Source: Zobellia uliginosa
Lineage (GTDB): Bacteria; Bacteroidota; Bacteroidia; Flavobacteriales; Flavobacteriaceae
NCBI RefSeq assembly: GCF_018860745.1
Contig: NZ_JAHKPY010000003.1
Span: 372,001-436,000 of the forward strand
Direction of reading: 5' to 3'
DNA: 64,000 nt
In this document: positions 44,840 through 54,270 of the stretch, piece after piece
Layout: each line of letters starts with the position of its first letter
Position numbering within the stretch: position 1 is the first letter of the stretch
The notes under the pieces: model-generated
Databases searched by the model: none
Seen by the model: the letters and a program-made list of their open reading frames with translations, nothing else
Told to the model about the DNA's origin: nothing
Program-made: the position numbers and the translations under genes

Positions 44840-47800
44840 ATGAAAAAGATAGTTCTTCCTTTAATTATTCTATTTATAGTTTTTTCTTGCGCGAAGAAAA
44901 ACAGGGTAGATAAAAATTTTATAGAGATAGGTCCTAGTATATCTGGTGTAGACTTTTCTAATACTATTATTGAAAATGACACTTTAAATTACTTTTCATT
45001 TCCTTATTTATATTTAGGGGCAGGTGTGTCTACAGGAGATATAAATAATGACGGGTTATCTGATATCTATTTTACAGGTAACCTAACTCCTAACAAATTA
45101 TATCTTAATAAAGGGAATTTACAATTTGAAGATATTACGGAAAAAGCTGGTATTGCAGGTGATAATAGATGGTATTCCGGTACCACAATGGCCGATGTAA
45201 ATAATGACGGCTATCTAGATATTTATTTAAGCGTATCTGGTAAGTTTAGTACTACTGCAAACCAATTGTTTATCAATAACGGGGACAATACTTTTACTGA
45301 AAAAGCAGCTTCTTATGGAATTGCAGATGAAAGTATTTCTATACAATCTACATTCTTTGATTATGATAATGACGGATTTTTAGACTTATTTGTTGCTAAT
45401 TACCCCAATGTTTTAGTAAGCATGGGCAATCATTATTATAAAAACAAAATGGACCTTAATGCTCATGAGGATTCTGGGCACTTATATAAAAACAACGGAG
45501 ACGGAACATTCTCTGATATCACTGAAAAATCTGGAGTACAAAATTTTGGATTAACGTTAGGTTTGGTTGCTTCTGATTTTAATAATGATGGCTTTAAAGA
45601 TTTATATGTAAGTAATGATTTTAATGTTCCGGATTATTTATACCAAAACAATGGCGATGGGACCTTTACAGAAATCTCAAAGGATGTGGCTAAGCATACT
45701 TCTATGTTCGGTATGGGATTGGATGTAAATGATTTTAACAATGATGGTTTAGCAGATATTCTTCAAGTAGATATGACAGCGGCAGACTATAAGCGCTCAA
45801 AAACTAATATGGCCAGTATGAGCCCAGAAACTTTTTACGAGTCAGTAGACTTAGGTTTCAACTACCAGTACATGCAAAACTCTTTACAGTTGAATAACGG
45901 TATCTCTCATGATAATAAACCCGTTTTTAGTGAGATATCAAGATTTTCGAACATGTCTACTACAGATTGGAGCTGGGGAGCACAATTTGCAGATTTTAAT
46001 AATGACGGATGGAAAGATGCATTTATATCAAATGGTGTAAAAAGAGATGTAAACAATAATGATGTAAATGCAAAATACAAATCTGAAAATTTCTTTGGAG
46101 AAAATAAAGATAAAGATTACAGATTAATGCCTAGTACGCCAATTTCAAATTATGCCTTTGCGAACAACCAAGACCTTTCTTTTTCTAACGTAAGCAAAGA
46201 GTGGGGGTTGGATAAAGCTGGTTTTTCCAATGGGTTTGCATATGCCGATTTGGATTTGGACGGTGATTTAGATTTAGTGATTAATAATTTAGATTCACCG
46301 GCATCAATTTATGAAAACAAAAACATAGAAAATAATAACTACCTGAGAGTAAAACTTCAAGGAGAAAAAAACAATCCTTTTGCCTTAGGTGCTAAGGTTG
46401 TTATTAACGAGAAGACCAACAAACAAACTCAGGAGCTAACATTAACCAGAGGATACCAGTCTAGTGTAGAACCAATTGTTCATTTTGGGCTAGGACAAGC
46501 TGAAACGGATAATTCCGTAAAAGTAATTTGGCCAAATGGGCAGATGCAGCAGATAGAGGATGTAAGTTCAAATCAGCTTCTTATCGTAAAGTACGATGCT
46601 TTAAAAACAACTAGCAATCATATAGATGAGACAGATTATGGCTTTACAGAAGTTTCAAATATAATTAAGCCAACCTTTAAGCACACAGAGGACGTTTATG
46701 ACGATTTTGAGATAGAACCTTTATTACCGCATAGATATTCTCAATTAGGGGCTAAAGTAGCAACAGGTGATATTAATTCAGATGGATTGGAAGACTTTTT
46801 TATAGGTAATGCAAAGGGGAGTTCCGGTGCTATGTATATTCAAGATAAAGATGGAGAATTTACATTAAAAACGGGTCCTTGGGAGAAAGATTTACAGTAT
46901 GAAGACACAGGTGTTTTACTTTTTGATGCGGATAACGATAAAGATTTAGATTTGTACGTAGTAAATGGTGGTAACCATACCTCGGTACACAAAGATTATT
47001 ATCAAGATAGATTATATATAAATACGCCACAAGGTTTTATGAAAAGTGCAAAAGTACTTCCTGAAATTACGGCTAGCGGACAGGAAGTTGTTACTGCGGA
47101 TTATGATAATGATGGTGATTTAGATTTGTTTGTTGGTGGTAGAATAGTTCCCGGAAAATACCCGTTCCCCGCTCAAAGTTATATTCTAAGAAACGATGGC
47201 GGAAAAGATTTAGATTTAAAATTTACTAATGTAACGGAAAAAATAGCTCCCGAACTGTCTAAAGCGGGTATGGTGACTTCTGCTGTTTGGGATGATTTTG
47301 ATAATGATAACAAAATGGACTTGATAGTCACAGGAGAATGGATGCCTATTAGCTTCTTTAAGAATAACGGTCAAAAATTTACCGATGTAACAGATGATTT
47401 GGGATTCACGAATTCCATAGGATGGTGGTATTCTTTAGAAAAAGCAGATGTTGACGCAGATGGTGATATGGATTATCTTGTAGGAAACTTAGGCCTCAAT
47501 TATAAGTATAAAGCTAGCGAAGAAACCCCGTTTGAAGTATATGCCAATGATTTTGATGAAAATGGCAGTATGGATATAGTACTTAGTTACAAAAAAAAGG
47601 GAACGATACTGCCTTTACGCGGCAGAGAATGTTCATCTCAGCAGGTACCCGCAATAAAGAAAAGATTTGAAACTTTTGAATCTTTTGCTAACGCAGATTT
47701 AAATGATATTTACGGCGAAAAAATGTTGAAAAAAGCATTGCATTATAAAGCTAATACATTTGCTAATTCTTGGGTCGAAAACAATAACGGAGAATTTATT

Positions 47801-48130
47801 GTTCATAAGTTACCTACACGGGCCCAGTTTACGTCAATAAATAAATTTGAAATTTTTGATTATAACGGAGATAATTTTCCGGATATACTTATTGGTGGCA
47901 ATCTATACGAAGCAGAGGTTGAAACACCTCGTAATGATTCGGGAATAGGCTTGGTCTTGGTCGGAAATTCAAAGGGCCATTTTGAGGTTTTGGATATGAA
48001 TGAAAGTGGTTTCTACGTACCAGGTGAAATAAGGGATATAAAGTCAATAAAAATAGGTAATCAACAAAAACCCGCATTTATTTTTGCTCGAAACAATGAC
48101 TCTCTTTTATTGATTGAACAGAAAAAGTGA
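44840..48130 (+). CDS. FG-GAP/VCBS repeat lipoprotein with ASPIC/UnbV domain
   Basis: A 1096-residue surface lipoprotein (IVFSC, Cys17). Residues of about 50-480 and 620-1090 are FG-GAP/VCBS propeller repeats with recurring calcium-loop motifs such as DINNDGLSD, DVNNDGYLD, DFNNDGFKD and DADNDKDLD. Between them, at about 500-590, is an ASPIC/UnbV domain (YLRVKLQGEKNNPFALGAKV ... VKVIWPNGQMQ). Such CRTAC1-like proteins frequently follow susD in marine flavobacterial loci. They probably bind glycans or help at the surface, but the function is unproven. The old RNA-binding label for this domain should not be trusted. Confidence 0.92.
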   Translation: MKKIVLPLIILFIVFSCAKKNRVDKNFIEIGPSISGVDFSNTIIENDTLNYFSFPYLYLGAGVSTGDINNDGLSDIYFTGNLTPNKLYLNKGNLQFEDITEKAGIAGDNRWYSGTTMADVNNDGYLDIYLSVSGKFSTTANQLFINNGDNTFTEKAASYGIADESISIQSTFFDYDNDGFLDLFVANYPNVLVSMGNHYYKNKMDLNAHEDSGHLYKNNGDGTFSDITEKSGVQNFGLTLGLVASDFNNDGFKDLYVSNDFNVPDYLYQNNGDGTFTEISKDVAKHTSMFGMGLDVNDFNNDGLADILQVDMTAADYKRSKTNMASMSPETFYESVDLGFNYQYMQNSLQLNNGISHDNKPVFSEISRFSNMSTTDWSWGAQFADFNNDGWKDAFISNGVKRDVNNNDVNAKYKSENFFGENKDKDYRLMPSTPISNYAFANNQDLSFSNVSKEWGLDKAGFSNGFAYADLDLDGDLDLVINNLDSPASIYENKNIENNNYLRVKLQGEKNNPFALGAKVVINEKTNKQTQELTLTRGYQSSVEPIVHFGLGQAETDNSVKVIWPNGQMQQIEDVSSNQLLIVKYDALKTTSNHIDETDYGFTEVSNIIKPTFKHTEDVYDDFEIEPLLPHRYSQLGAKVATGDINSDGLEDFFIGNAKGSSGAMYIQDKDGEFTLKTGPWEKDLQYEDTGVLLFDADNDKDLDLYVVNGGNHTSVHKDYYQDRLYINTPQGFMKSAKVLPEITASGQEVVTADYDNDGDLDLFVGGRIVPGKYPFPAQSYILRNDGGKDLDLKFTNVTEKIAPELSKAGMVTSAVWDDFDNDNKMDLIVTGEWMPISFFKNNGQKFTDVTDDLGFTNSIGWWYSLEKADVDADGDMDYLVGNLGLNYKYKASEETPFEVYANDFDENGSMDIVLSYKKKGTILPLRGRECSSQQVPAIKKRFETFESFANADLNDIYGEKMLKKALHYKANTFANSWVENNNGEFIVHKLPTRAQFTSINKFEIFDYNGDNFPDILIGGNLYEAEVETPRNDSGIGLVLVGNSKGHFEVLDMNESGFYVPGEIRDIKSIKIGNQQKPAFIFARNNDSLLLIEQKK

Positions 48131-48186
48131 TTTTTTTTTAATAGTACACTTATGTATAGTATCTTTTATGCTCATTAAAATAATAG

Positions 48187-51100
48187 ATGAAATTATTAAT
48201 AGAAAATAGACTGATTTTAAAAACCATATGGCTGCTTTCAGTCGTTTTAGTTCCTTTTGTATTTTGTAATGCCCAAGATAACATCAACTTCAAACATATT
48301 ACCACGAGTGACGGTCTCTCCCAAAGTGACATCAATACTATTTATCAAGATAAACAGGGGTTCATGTGGTTTGGTACTTTTGATGGGCTAAATAAATATG
48401 ATGGTTATAAATTTACGATTCATAATCCAAGTGTTAACGAGCCAAATCGGATAAGTAGCAATCTTATTTCCGCCATAACGGGTGATGACCAAGGTAATCT
48501 TTGGGTGGGGTCAACCGGTAAGGGCCTTAATTTTTATGATGCGTCTACGGGTAGTTTCAAAACATTTGTTCATAATGAAGAAAATCCATCCAGTATCATA
48601 GGAGACCACATTACGGCCCTATTTAAAGATAGTAAGAATAGATTGTGGATCGGTGAGCGAGATGGTCTTGATATGGTAGACCTGTCAGCATCTCAGCAAA
48701 ATATTGAATTCCAGCATATAAATTCAGAACAAGATATTTTTGTTATGGGTTGGGAAGGCAGTTCTATTTATACTATTTATGAAGATAAAAACGGCCAACT
48801 TCTGGTTGGTGGCGCAACGGGCTTATTTATATTAAAAAAAGACCCTAAAGGGAATAATTATTTTGGTAATATCAATAAATCCCTGGGCCTGCCAGATTGT
48901 ATTGTTAGAAGTATTGCAGAAGATAATTTGGGTAGATTGGTGGTAGCTACAAATGTTGGTCTTTTTTGCCAAATTAAAGGAAAAGGACGGAAACTCGTTA
49001 ATATTTACGAAAGTAATGTGAATAAATTGCTGGTAGATCATAACAATAGGCTATGGGTGGGTTCTAATGACGGGCTTCTTTATTTTGAAAACACTTCTAC
49101 AGAGAAACCTCCAAAACTTGCCAAGCGTTTTACTTATGACTCTAGAGACGCAAGTAGCATCAGCAAGAATATTATCAAATCTTTATACTTGGATAAAACG
49201 GGTATTATTTGGGTAGGTACAAATGGTGGCGGTTTAAACACTTTTGATCCAGGTAGAAAACAATTTACCCACATAAGAAACACACCAAGCCCTAGCAGTT
49301 TAAGTTATGACAAGATTAGGGCTATGTACGAAGATAGCAATGGTACGTTATGGATTGGTACAGAAGGGGGAGGCCTAAACATGTTACTCAAAGAGGATGA
49401 CGACGGTAATTATGATAAGTTCAAACGCTTTAATTCAATATCAAAAACATTTGCAATTACAGAAACAACACTGAACAATAAAAAAACTCTATTAATTGGA
49501 GCGGAAAGTACTCCCGGTTTTTATCTATTGGATATTGATGATCCTGAAAGTATAAAAGAATCTAATTTCATTCCGCAAAAGCTTATGAATGGTGTGTTTA
49601 GCCTTATGAGCGATTCTAATGATAACCTGTGGATAGGAACATATATATCAGGCGTACATAGGTGGACTAAAAATAAAGACGGTGATGGGTATGACAAAAT
49701 GAATTTTAAGAGCTATCCCAAGCAGTCTAATGCATTAGCAAGTAATATCGTAAGAAATATTCTTGAGGATAAAGATGGTAATGTTTGGTTTGCAACGGGT
49801 GACGGGCTTTCTAAATTGGATAAGATAGAGCGATATAAAAAAAATCCTAAGTTCCAGACTTTTAAAAATGACCCAAACGACCCAAAATCTATTAGCCATG
49901 ATTACATTCTTTCGTTGTACCAAAGTACATCGGGAGTTTTATGGGTGGGTACCTTTGGCGGCGGACTAAATAAATTCATACCCGGTAAAGACGGCGCGGA
50001 AGATAGTTTCGTTTCTTATTCTGGCAGTGATGGGCTTCCCAATAATGTCATTAAAGGTATTTTAGAAGATAGTAAGAGCAATTTATGGCTATCTACCAAT
50101 ATGGGTTTATCAAAATTTAACCCCAAGAAGGAGACCTTTAAAAACTACAATGAGAACGATGGTCTTCAGGATAATGAATTCCAAGAATTAGCATGTGTAA
50201 AACGTGCGGATGGTGAAATGCTATTTGGAGGAATAAACGGGTTTAATGCCTTCTACCCTGAAGAAATTAGAGATAATGAGGAGGTACCGGAAACGGTAAT
50301 AACTGATATGCTCATTTCAAATAAATCGGTACAAGTTGGATCTGAGGTTAATGGTAAAGTAGTCCTCAATAAAAGTGTAGATAAAACCAAGAATATTGAG
50401 CTGGGTTATAAACAGAACAATTTTTCTTTTGAGTTTGCGGCCCTGCACTATGCCGCACCTTCTAAAAATCAGTTTGCTTACATGCTTAAAGGTTTTGATA
50501 ATGACTGGATACAAACGAATTCTACAAAACGTTTTGCTACTTACACTAATTTAAGTCCGGGAAAATATGTATTCAAAGTAAAAGCTTCTAATAATGATGG
50601 CTTATGGGATGAATCTCCAACGGAAATAAATATAAAAATCACCCCACCAATTTGGCAGACTTCCGCAGCTTATTTGTTTTATGGTCTATTGGTAATGGGG
50701 GTTTTATGGCTGTTTTGGAGATATACCTTTATTAGAACGAGTGAAAAACATCAATTAGAACTAGATCATCTAGAAAAGAAGAAGTCAGAAGAAATGCAAC
50801 GTGTTAAATTGGAATTTTTCACGAACATTTCACATGAGTTCAGAACACCGCTTACTTTGATTAAAGGTCCCTTGGAGTATTTACGAAAAGATGGTTCAAA
50901 AGTAAGCCAGACCAAGGTTCAGGAACAGTACAACATCATGTACAAGAATACCAACTATCTACTTAAATTGGTAAATCAGTTATTGGATTTCAGAAAGATA
51001 GATCAAGGTAAAATGCACTTGGTAGTACGGAACAGTAATATAGTAGACTTTATTAAAGAAGTTGGCCAACCTTTTCAGTTTTTAGCTCATAAACAGAATG

Positions 51101-52425
51101 TAGATTTCAATATTTCCGCAACGGAAGATGCAATAATCTCTTGGTTTGACCATGATGCTTTGGAAAAGGTCATGAATAATCTTTTATCAAACGCATTTAA
51201 ATATACGCCAGATGGGGGTCACATAACCATAGAAATCTCGGTGGGTAAAAAAGCTAGTTCTGATGATATACCGAAGAATGTAGTTATAAAAGTTAGGGAT
51301 TCAGGATTTGGAATCGCAAAGAATAGAGTGAGTACTATTTTTGAGAGATTCAATACTCAAGATAAAAAAGACACAAGAAATCTACAAGGTGCAGGTATAG
51401 GCTTGTCCTTTACTAAGAACTTAATTGAATTACACCAGGGTTCCATTATAGTTAAAAGCAAACCAAATAAAGGAACTGATTTTATTGTGACGTTGCCTAT
51501 GGAGAAAGAGTCGTTCATGAACATTCCGGAGGTAAGCATTAAAGAGGTCTCCGAGAGTGATTTTCTAGTCCGCTCATCGGAAACGGAATCCTTCGCAATA
51601 GGTATAAATGATGAAATCCTTGATGAGGATGTTTCAAAATCACGGCCTAAACTGCCTATTTTGTTAATTGTAGATGATAATACGGATATCCGTACTTTGG
51701 TAAAGCAGGCTTTGGACAGTGAGTATGTGATTTATGAAGCTGAAAATGGTAAACAGGCATTGCAGATGGCAAAAAGCTTGATGCCCAATATTATCTTAAC
51801 AGACATTTTGATGCCTGTAATGAACGGTACTGAATTCTGTGAAAAGCTAAAGGCGAATAAAGAAACAAGTCATATTCCCGTGGTCATGTTAACGGCGAAG
51901 GCTTCTGAAGAAAGTGAGATAGAAAACTTAAAGCTAGGTGTGGAAGGCTACATCAGAAAACCTTTTGAAATGGAACTTCTTCAGCTCACCTTAGCAAATA
52001 TATTGAAACAAAGAGACGAACTGCGTAAGCAGTTTACACGTAACATAACGCTACAGCCAACAGAAATAGCGGTAACATCCGTAGATGAATCTTTTCTGCA
52101 AACAGCAATTGAAATTGTGGAAAAACATATGATGAATACTGATTTTAATGTGGAGATGTTGGTAAAAGAAATGGGGTATAGTCGCAGTAATCTATACATG
52201 AAATTTAAAGAGATTACCGGGCTTTCGTCAAGTGAATTCATTAGAAATATTCGACTTAAAAGAGCTGTTCAGCTTTTTGAGCAAAGTGATCTTTCCGTAA
52301 AGGAGATTATGTACAAAACAGGATTCAATACGGCATCTTATTTTTCTAAATGTTTTAAAAAACAATTTGGGGTAATCCCTAGTGAATATGTTGCTAAACT
52401 TAAAGTAAAAAAGACAACCTCATAG
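48187..52425 (+). CDS. Hybrid two-component system regulator (HTCS)
   Basis: A 1412-residue sensor and regulator in one chain, typical of Bacteroidota glycan loci. A signal peptide ends at CNAQ; two Reg_prop propellers span about 35-700 (repeats such as GFMWFGTFDGLNKYD, NLWVGSTGKGLNFYD), then a Y_Y_Y domain (about 730-815), a transmembrane helix (about 826-846), a HisKA domain with H883 in ISHEFRTPL, HATPase, a receiver with D1206 in ILTDILMPVMNG, and a C-terminal AraC-type HTH (about 1300-1405). The periplasmic propellers normally bind an oligosaccharide breakdown product. It most likely activates this locus in response to its own substrate. Confidence 0.97.
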   Translation: MKLLIENRLILKTIWLLSVVLVPFVFCNAQDNINFKHITTSDGLSQSDINTIYQDKQGFMWFGTFDGLNKYDGYKFTIHNPSVNEPNRISSNLISAITGDDQGNLWVGSTGKGLNFYDASTGSFKTFVHNEENPSSIIGDHITALFKDSKNRLWIGERDGLDMVDLSASQQNIEFQHINSEQDIFVMGWEGSSIYTIYEDKNGQLLVGGATGLFILKKDPKGNNYFGNINKSLGLPDCIVRSIAEDNLGRLVVATNVGLFCQIKGKGRKLVNIYESNVNKLLVDHNNRLWVGSNDGLLYFENTSTEKPPKLAKRFTYDSRDASSISKNIIKSLYLDKTGIIWVGTNGGGLNTFDPGRKQFTHIRNTPSPSSLSYDKIRAMYEDSNGTLWIGTEGGGLNMLLKEDDDGNYDKFKRFNSISKTFAITETTLNNKKTLLIGAESTPGFYLLDIDDPESIKESNFIPQKLMNGVFSLMSDSNDNLWIGTYISGVHRWTKNKDGDGYDKMNFKSYPKQSNALASNIVRNILEDKDGNVWFATGDGLSKLDKIERYKKNPKFQTFKNDPNDPKSISHDYILSLYQSTSGVLWVGTFGGGLNKFIPGKDGAEDSFVSYSGSDGLPNNVIKGILEDSKSNLWLSTNMGLSKFNPKKETFKNYNENDGLQDNEFQELACVKRADGEMLFGGINGFNAFYPEEIRDNEEVPETVITDMLISNKSVQVGSEVNGKVVLNKSVDKTKNIELGYKQNNFSFEFAALHYAAPSKNQFAYMLKGFDNDWIQTNSTKRFATYTNLSPGKYVFKVKASNNDGLWDESPTEINIKITPPIWQTSAAYLFYGLLVMGVLWLFWRYTFIRTSEKHQLELDHLEKKKSEEMQRVKLEFFTNISHEFRTPLTLIKGPLEYLRKDGSKVSQTKVQEQYNIMYKNTNYLLKLVNQLLDFRKIDQGKMHLVVRNSNIVDFIKEVGQPFQFLAHKQNVDFNISATEDAIISWFDHDALEKVMNNLLSNAFKYTPDGGHITIEISVGKKASSDDIPKNVVIKVRDSGFGIAKNRVSTIFERFNTQDKKDTRNLQGAGIGLSFTKNLIELHQGSIIVKSKPNKGTDFIVTLPMEKESFMNIPEVSIKEVSESDFLVRSSETESFAIGINDEILDEDVSKSRPKLPILLIVDDNTDIRTLVKQALDSEYVIYEAENGKQALQMAKSLMPNIILTDILMPVMNGTEFCEKLKANKETSHIPVVMLTAKASEESEIENLKLGVEGYIRKPFEMELLQLTLANILKQRDELRKQFTRNITLQPTEIAVTSVDESFLQTAIEIVEKHMMNTDFNVEMLVKEMGYSRSNLYMKFKEITGLSSSEFIRNIRLKRAVQLFEQSDLSVKEIMYKTGFNTASYFSKCFKKQFGVIPSEYVAKLKVKKTTS

Positions 52426-52434
52426 ATTATTATC

Positions 52435-54270
52435 ATGAAAGTATATCTGCATATCAAATTTTGTTTGCTAGTCTGTTTTATAGTATTCGTCTCATGTGGA
52501 CAGCAAAAAAAAACAGAAACAGAGAAAGTGCCAGTGCTAATACCGGACGATAAAAAACCAAATATTATCATTGTTTTTACGGATGATCAAGGGTATGGAG
52601 ATTTGGCTTCCCATGGCAATAAATACATTAAAACGCCCAACTTAACTTCCTTTAGTAAAGAAGCTTTGGAGCTTACCAATTTTCATGTGGGTACCACTTG
52701 TGCTCCAAGTCGTGCTGGTCTTATGACCGGGCGTAATGGTAATAGAAATAACACTTGGCATACTATTGCCGGTTGTTCCATTTTGTTGGAGGATGAAAGG
52801 ACAATGGCACAGGTCTTTAATGAAAATGGTTATAGTACGGCTATGTTTGGAAAATGGCATTTAGGGGATAATTATCCATATAGGCCTTTTAATAGAGGGT
52901 TTAAAGAAACCTTGTATCATGGTGGTGGCGGGGCACAACAAACACCTGATTATTGGAACAATACTTATTTTAACGACACCTATTTTAGAAATGGAGAGCC
53001 GGAAAAAGTTGAGGGTTATGCTACGGATGTCTGGTTTAATGAAGCTATTAAGTACGTTCAAAAAACTAAAGAGCAACCATTTTTCTTGTATTTGCCGTTG
53101 AATGCAGCACACAGTCCATTTAACGTGCCGGAATCATACGCTAAGATGTATGAGGATGCTCCGTTGACCGATGCACAGAAACGTTTTTATGGCATGATTA
53201 CCAATATTGATGAGAACTTTGGAAAGTTGGTGACTTTTTTAAAGGACGAAAAGTTATTTGATAATACTATAATCATCTTCACCACAGATAACGGAACTGC
53301 TGCTGGTATATCCAAAGGAAAAGATGGAAGTATTTTAGGTTATAATGCGGGTTTGAGAGGTACAAAGGGAAGTCACTATGATGGGGGACATAAAGTACCT
53401 TTTTTCATCAGTTGGCCAGATGGAAAAATTGAAAAAGGTTCAAAAAGTAATGAACTGGTGGCAAATGTAGATTTACTTCCAACATTGAGCAAAATGGCAG
53501 GAATTGAATTCAATTCTGAAAAACCTTTGGATGGAAGTGATATGACATCCGTTTTATTGGAGGAGGCAATAGACAGTACACGTATGTTGGTCATTGATAC
53601 GCAACGAGGCCAATGGCCCGAAAAAGGCAAAAATAGCTGTGTAATGACTACGGAATGGCGGCTTATAGATGGTAAAGAGTTGTATAATATAGTTGATGAC
53701 CCTGGACAAAAAAATGATGTTGCTGAACAACACTCGGATAAGGTAAAAAAAATGCAACAGTTTTATGATCAGTGGTGGTCCAGTATAGAACCGGAAATGA
53801 GATATGCGGAAATTCCTCTAGGCCACGAGAAGGCTAATCCGGTGACGATAACAGTTCATGATTTGCATACAGATGAAAGTATTCCATGGAACCAAGTGCA
53901 AATCCGCCAAGGAAAATCTTCTCCAACTGGTTATTATAGTATTAATGTTGTTGAAGATGGTAATTATCAATTCAAATTATATAGGTATCCTCCAGAGTCT
54001 GGTTTGGCCCTCAACGCTGCCGCGGACCAAATTACGGGTACATCAACCATTGATGCATTGCCGGTGGGCAGGAGTATTGACTACAACAGTGCAGAAGTAG
54101 AATTAGGTGATACTTTGATTAAAGCAAGTGTTGACCCTGCTAAACCATATGCCCTTTTAGAAGGTAAATTGAAGAAAGGAAGTTATGAACTTCGTACCGA
54201 CTTTTTTACGGTAGACGGAGCAAAAATACCTGCATATTATATTGTTATTGATAAAAAGGACAACGTATGA
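52435..54270 (+). CDS. Sulfatase (formylglycine-dependent, S1-type lipoprotein)
   Basis: A 611-residue sulfatase with a lipoprotein signal (VFVSCG, C21). The active-site motif is CAPSRAGLMTG, with C89 to be matured to formylglycine. Metal ligands D50, D51, D285 and N286 and the lysines/histidine K140, H142 and K311 are in place (FTDDQGYGD, FGKWHLG, TTDNGTAAG, RGTKGSHYDGGHK). The last roughly 130 residues form an extra beta domain with the DLHTDESIPWNQVQIRQGKS segment. It removes sulfate esters from the glycan outside the cytoplasm; the position on the sugar is unknown. It starts 9 nt after the HTCS stop and overlaps the next gene by 4 nt. Confidence 0.95.
   Translation: MKVYLHIKFCLLVCFIVFVSCGQQKKTETEKVPVLIPDDKKPNIIIVFTDDQGYGDLASHGNKYIKTPNLTSFSKEALELTNFHVGTTCAPSRAGLMTGRNGNRNNTWHTIAGCSILLEDERTMAQVFNENGYSTAMFGKWHLGDNYPYRPFNRGFKETLYHGGGGAQQTPDYWNNTYFNDTYFRNGEPEKVEGYATDVWFNEAIKYVQKTKEQPFFLYLPLNAAHSPFNVPESYAKMYEDAPLTDAQKRFYGMITNIDENFGKLVTFLKDEKLFDNTIIIFTTDNGTAAGISKGKDGSILGYNAGLRGTKGSHYDGGHKVPFFISWPDGKIEKGSKSNELVANVDLLPTLSKMAGIEFNSEKPLDGSDMTSVLLEEAIDSTRMLVIDTQRGQWPEKGKNSCVMTTEWRLIDGKELYNIVDDPGQKNDVAEQHSDKVKKMQQFYDQWWSSIEPEMRYAEIPLGHEKANPVTITVHDLHTDESIPWNQVQIRQGKSSPTGYYSINVVEDGNYQFKLYRYPPESGLALNAAADQITGTSTIDALPVGRSIDYNSAEVELGDTLIKASVDPAKPYALLEGKLKKGSYELRTDFFTVDGAKIPAYYIVIDKKDNV

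Noticed and set aside
44840-48130. RNA-binding protein label for the ASPIC/UnbV gene
   Set aside because: The name comes from an old domain description. The lipoprotein signal and calcium-loop FG-GAP repeats indicate a surface protein.
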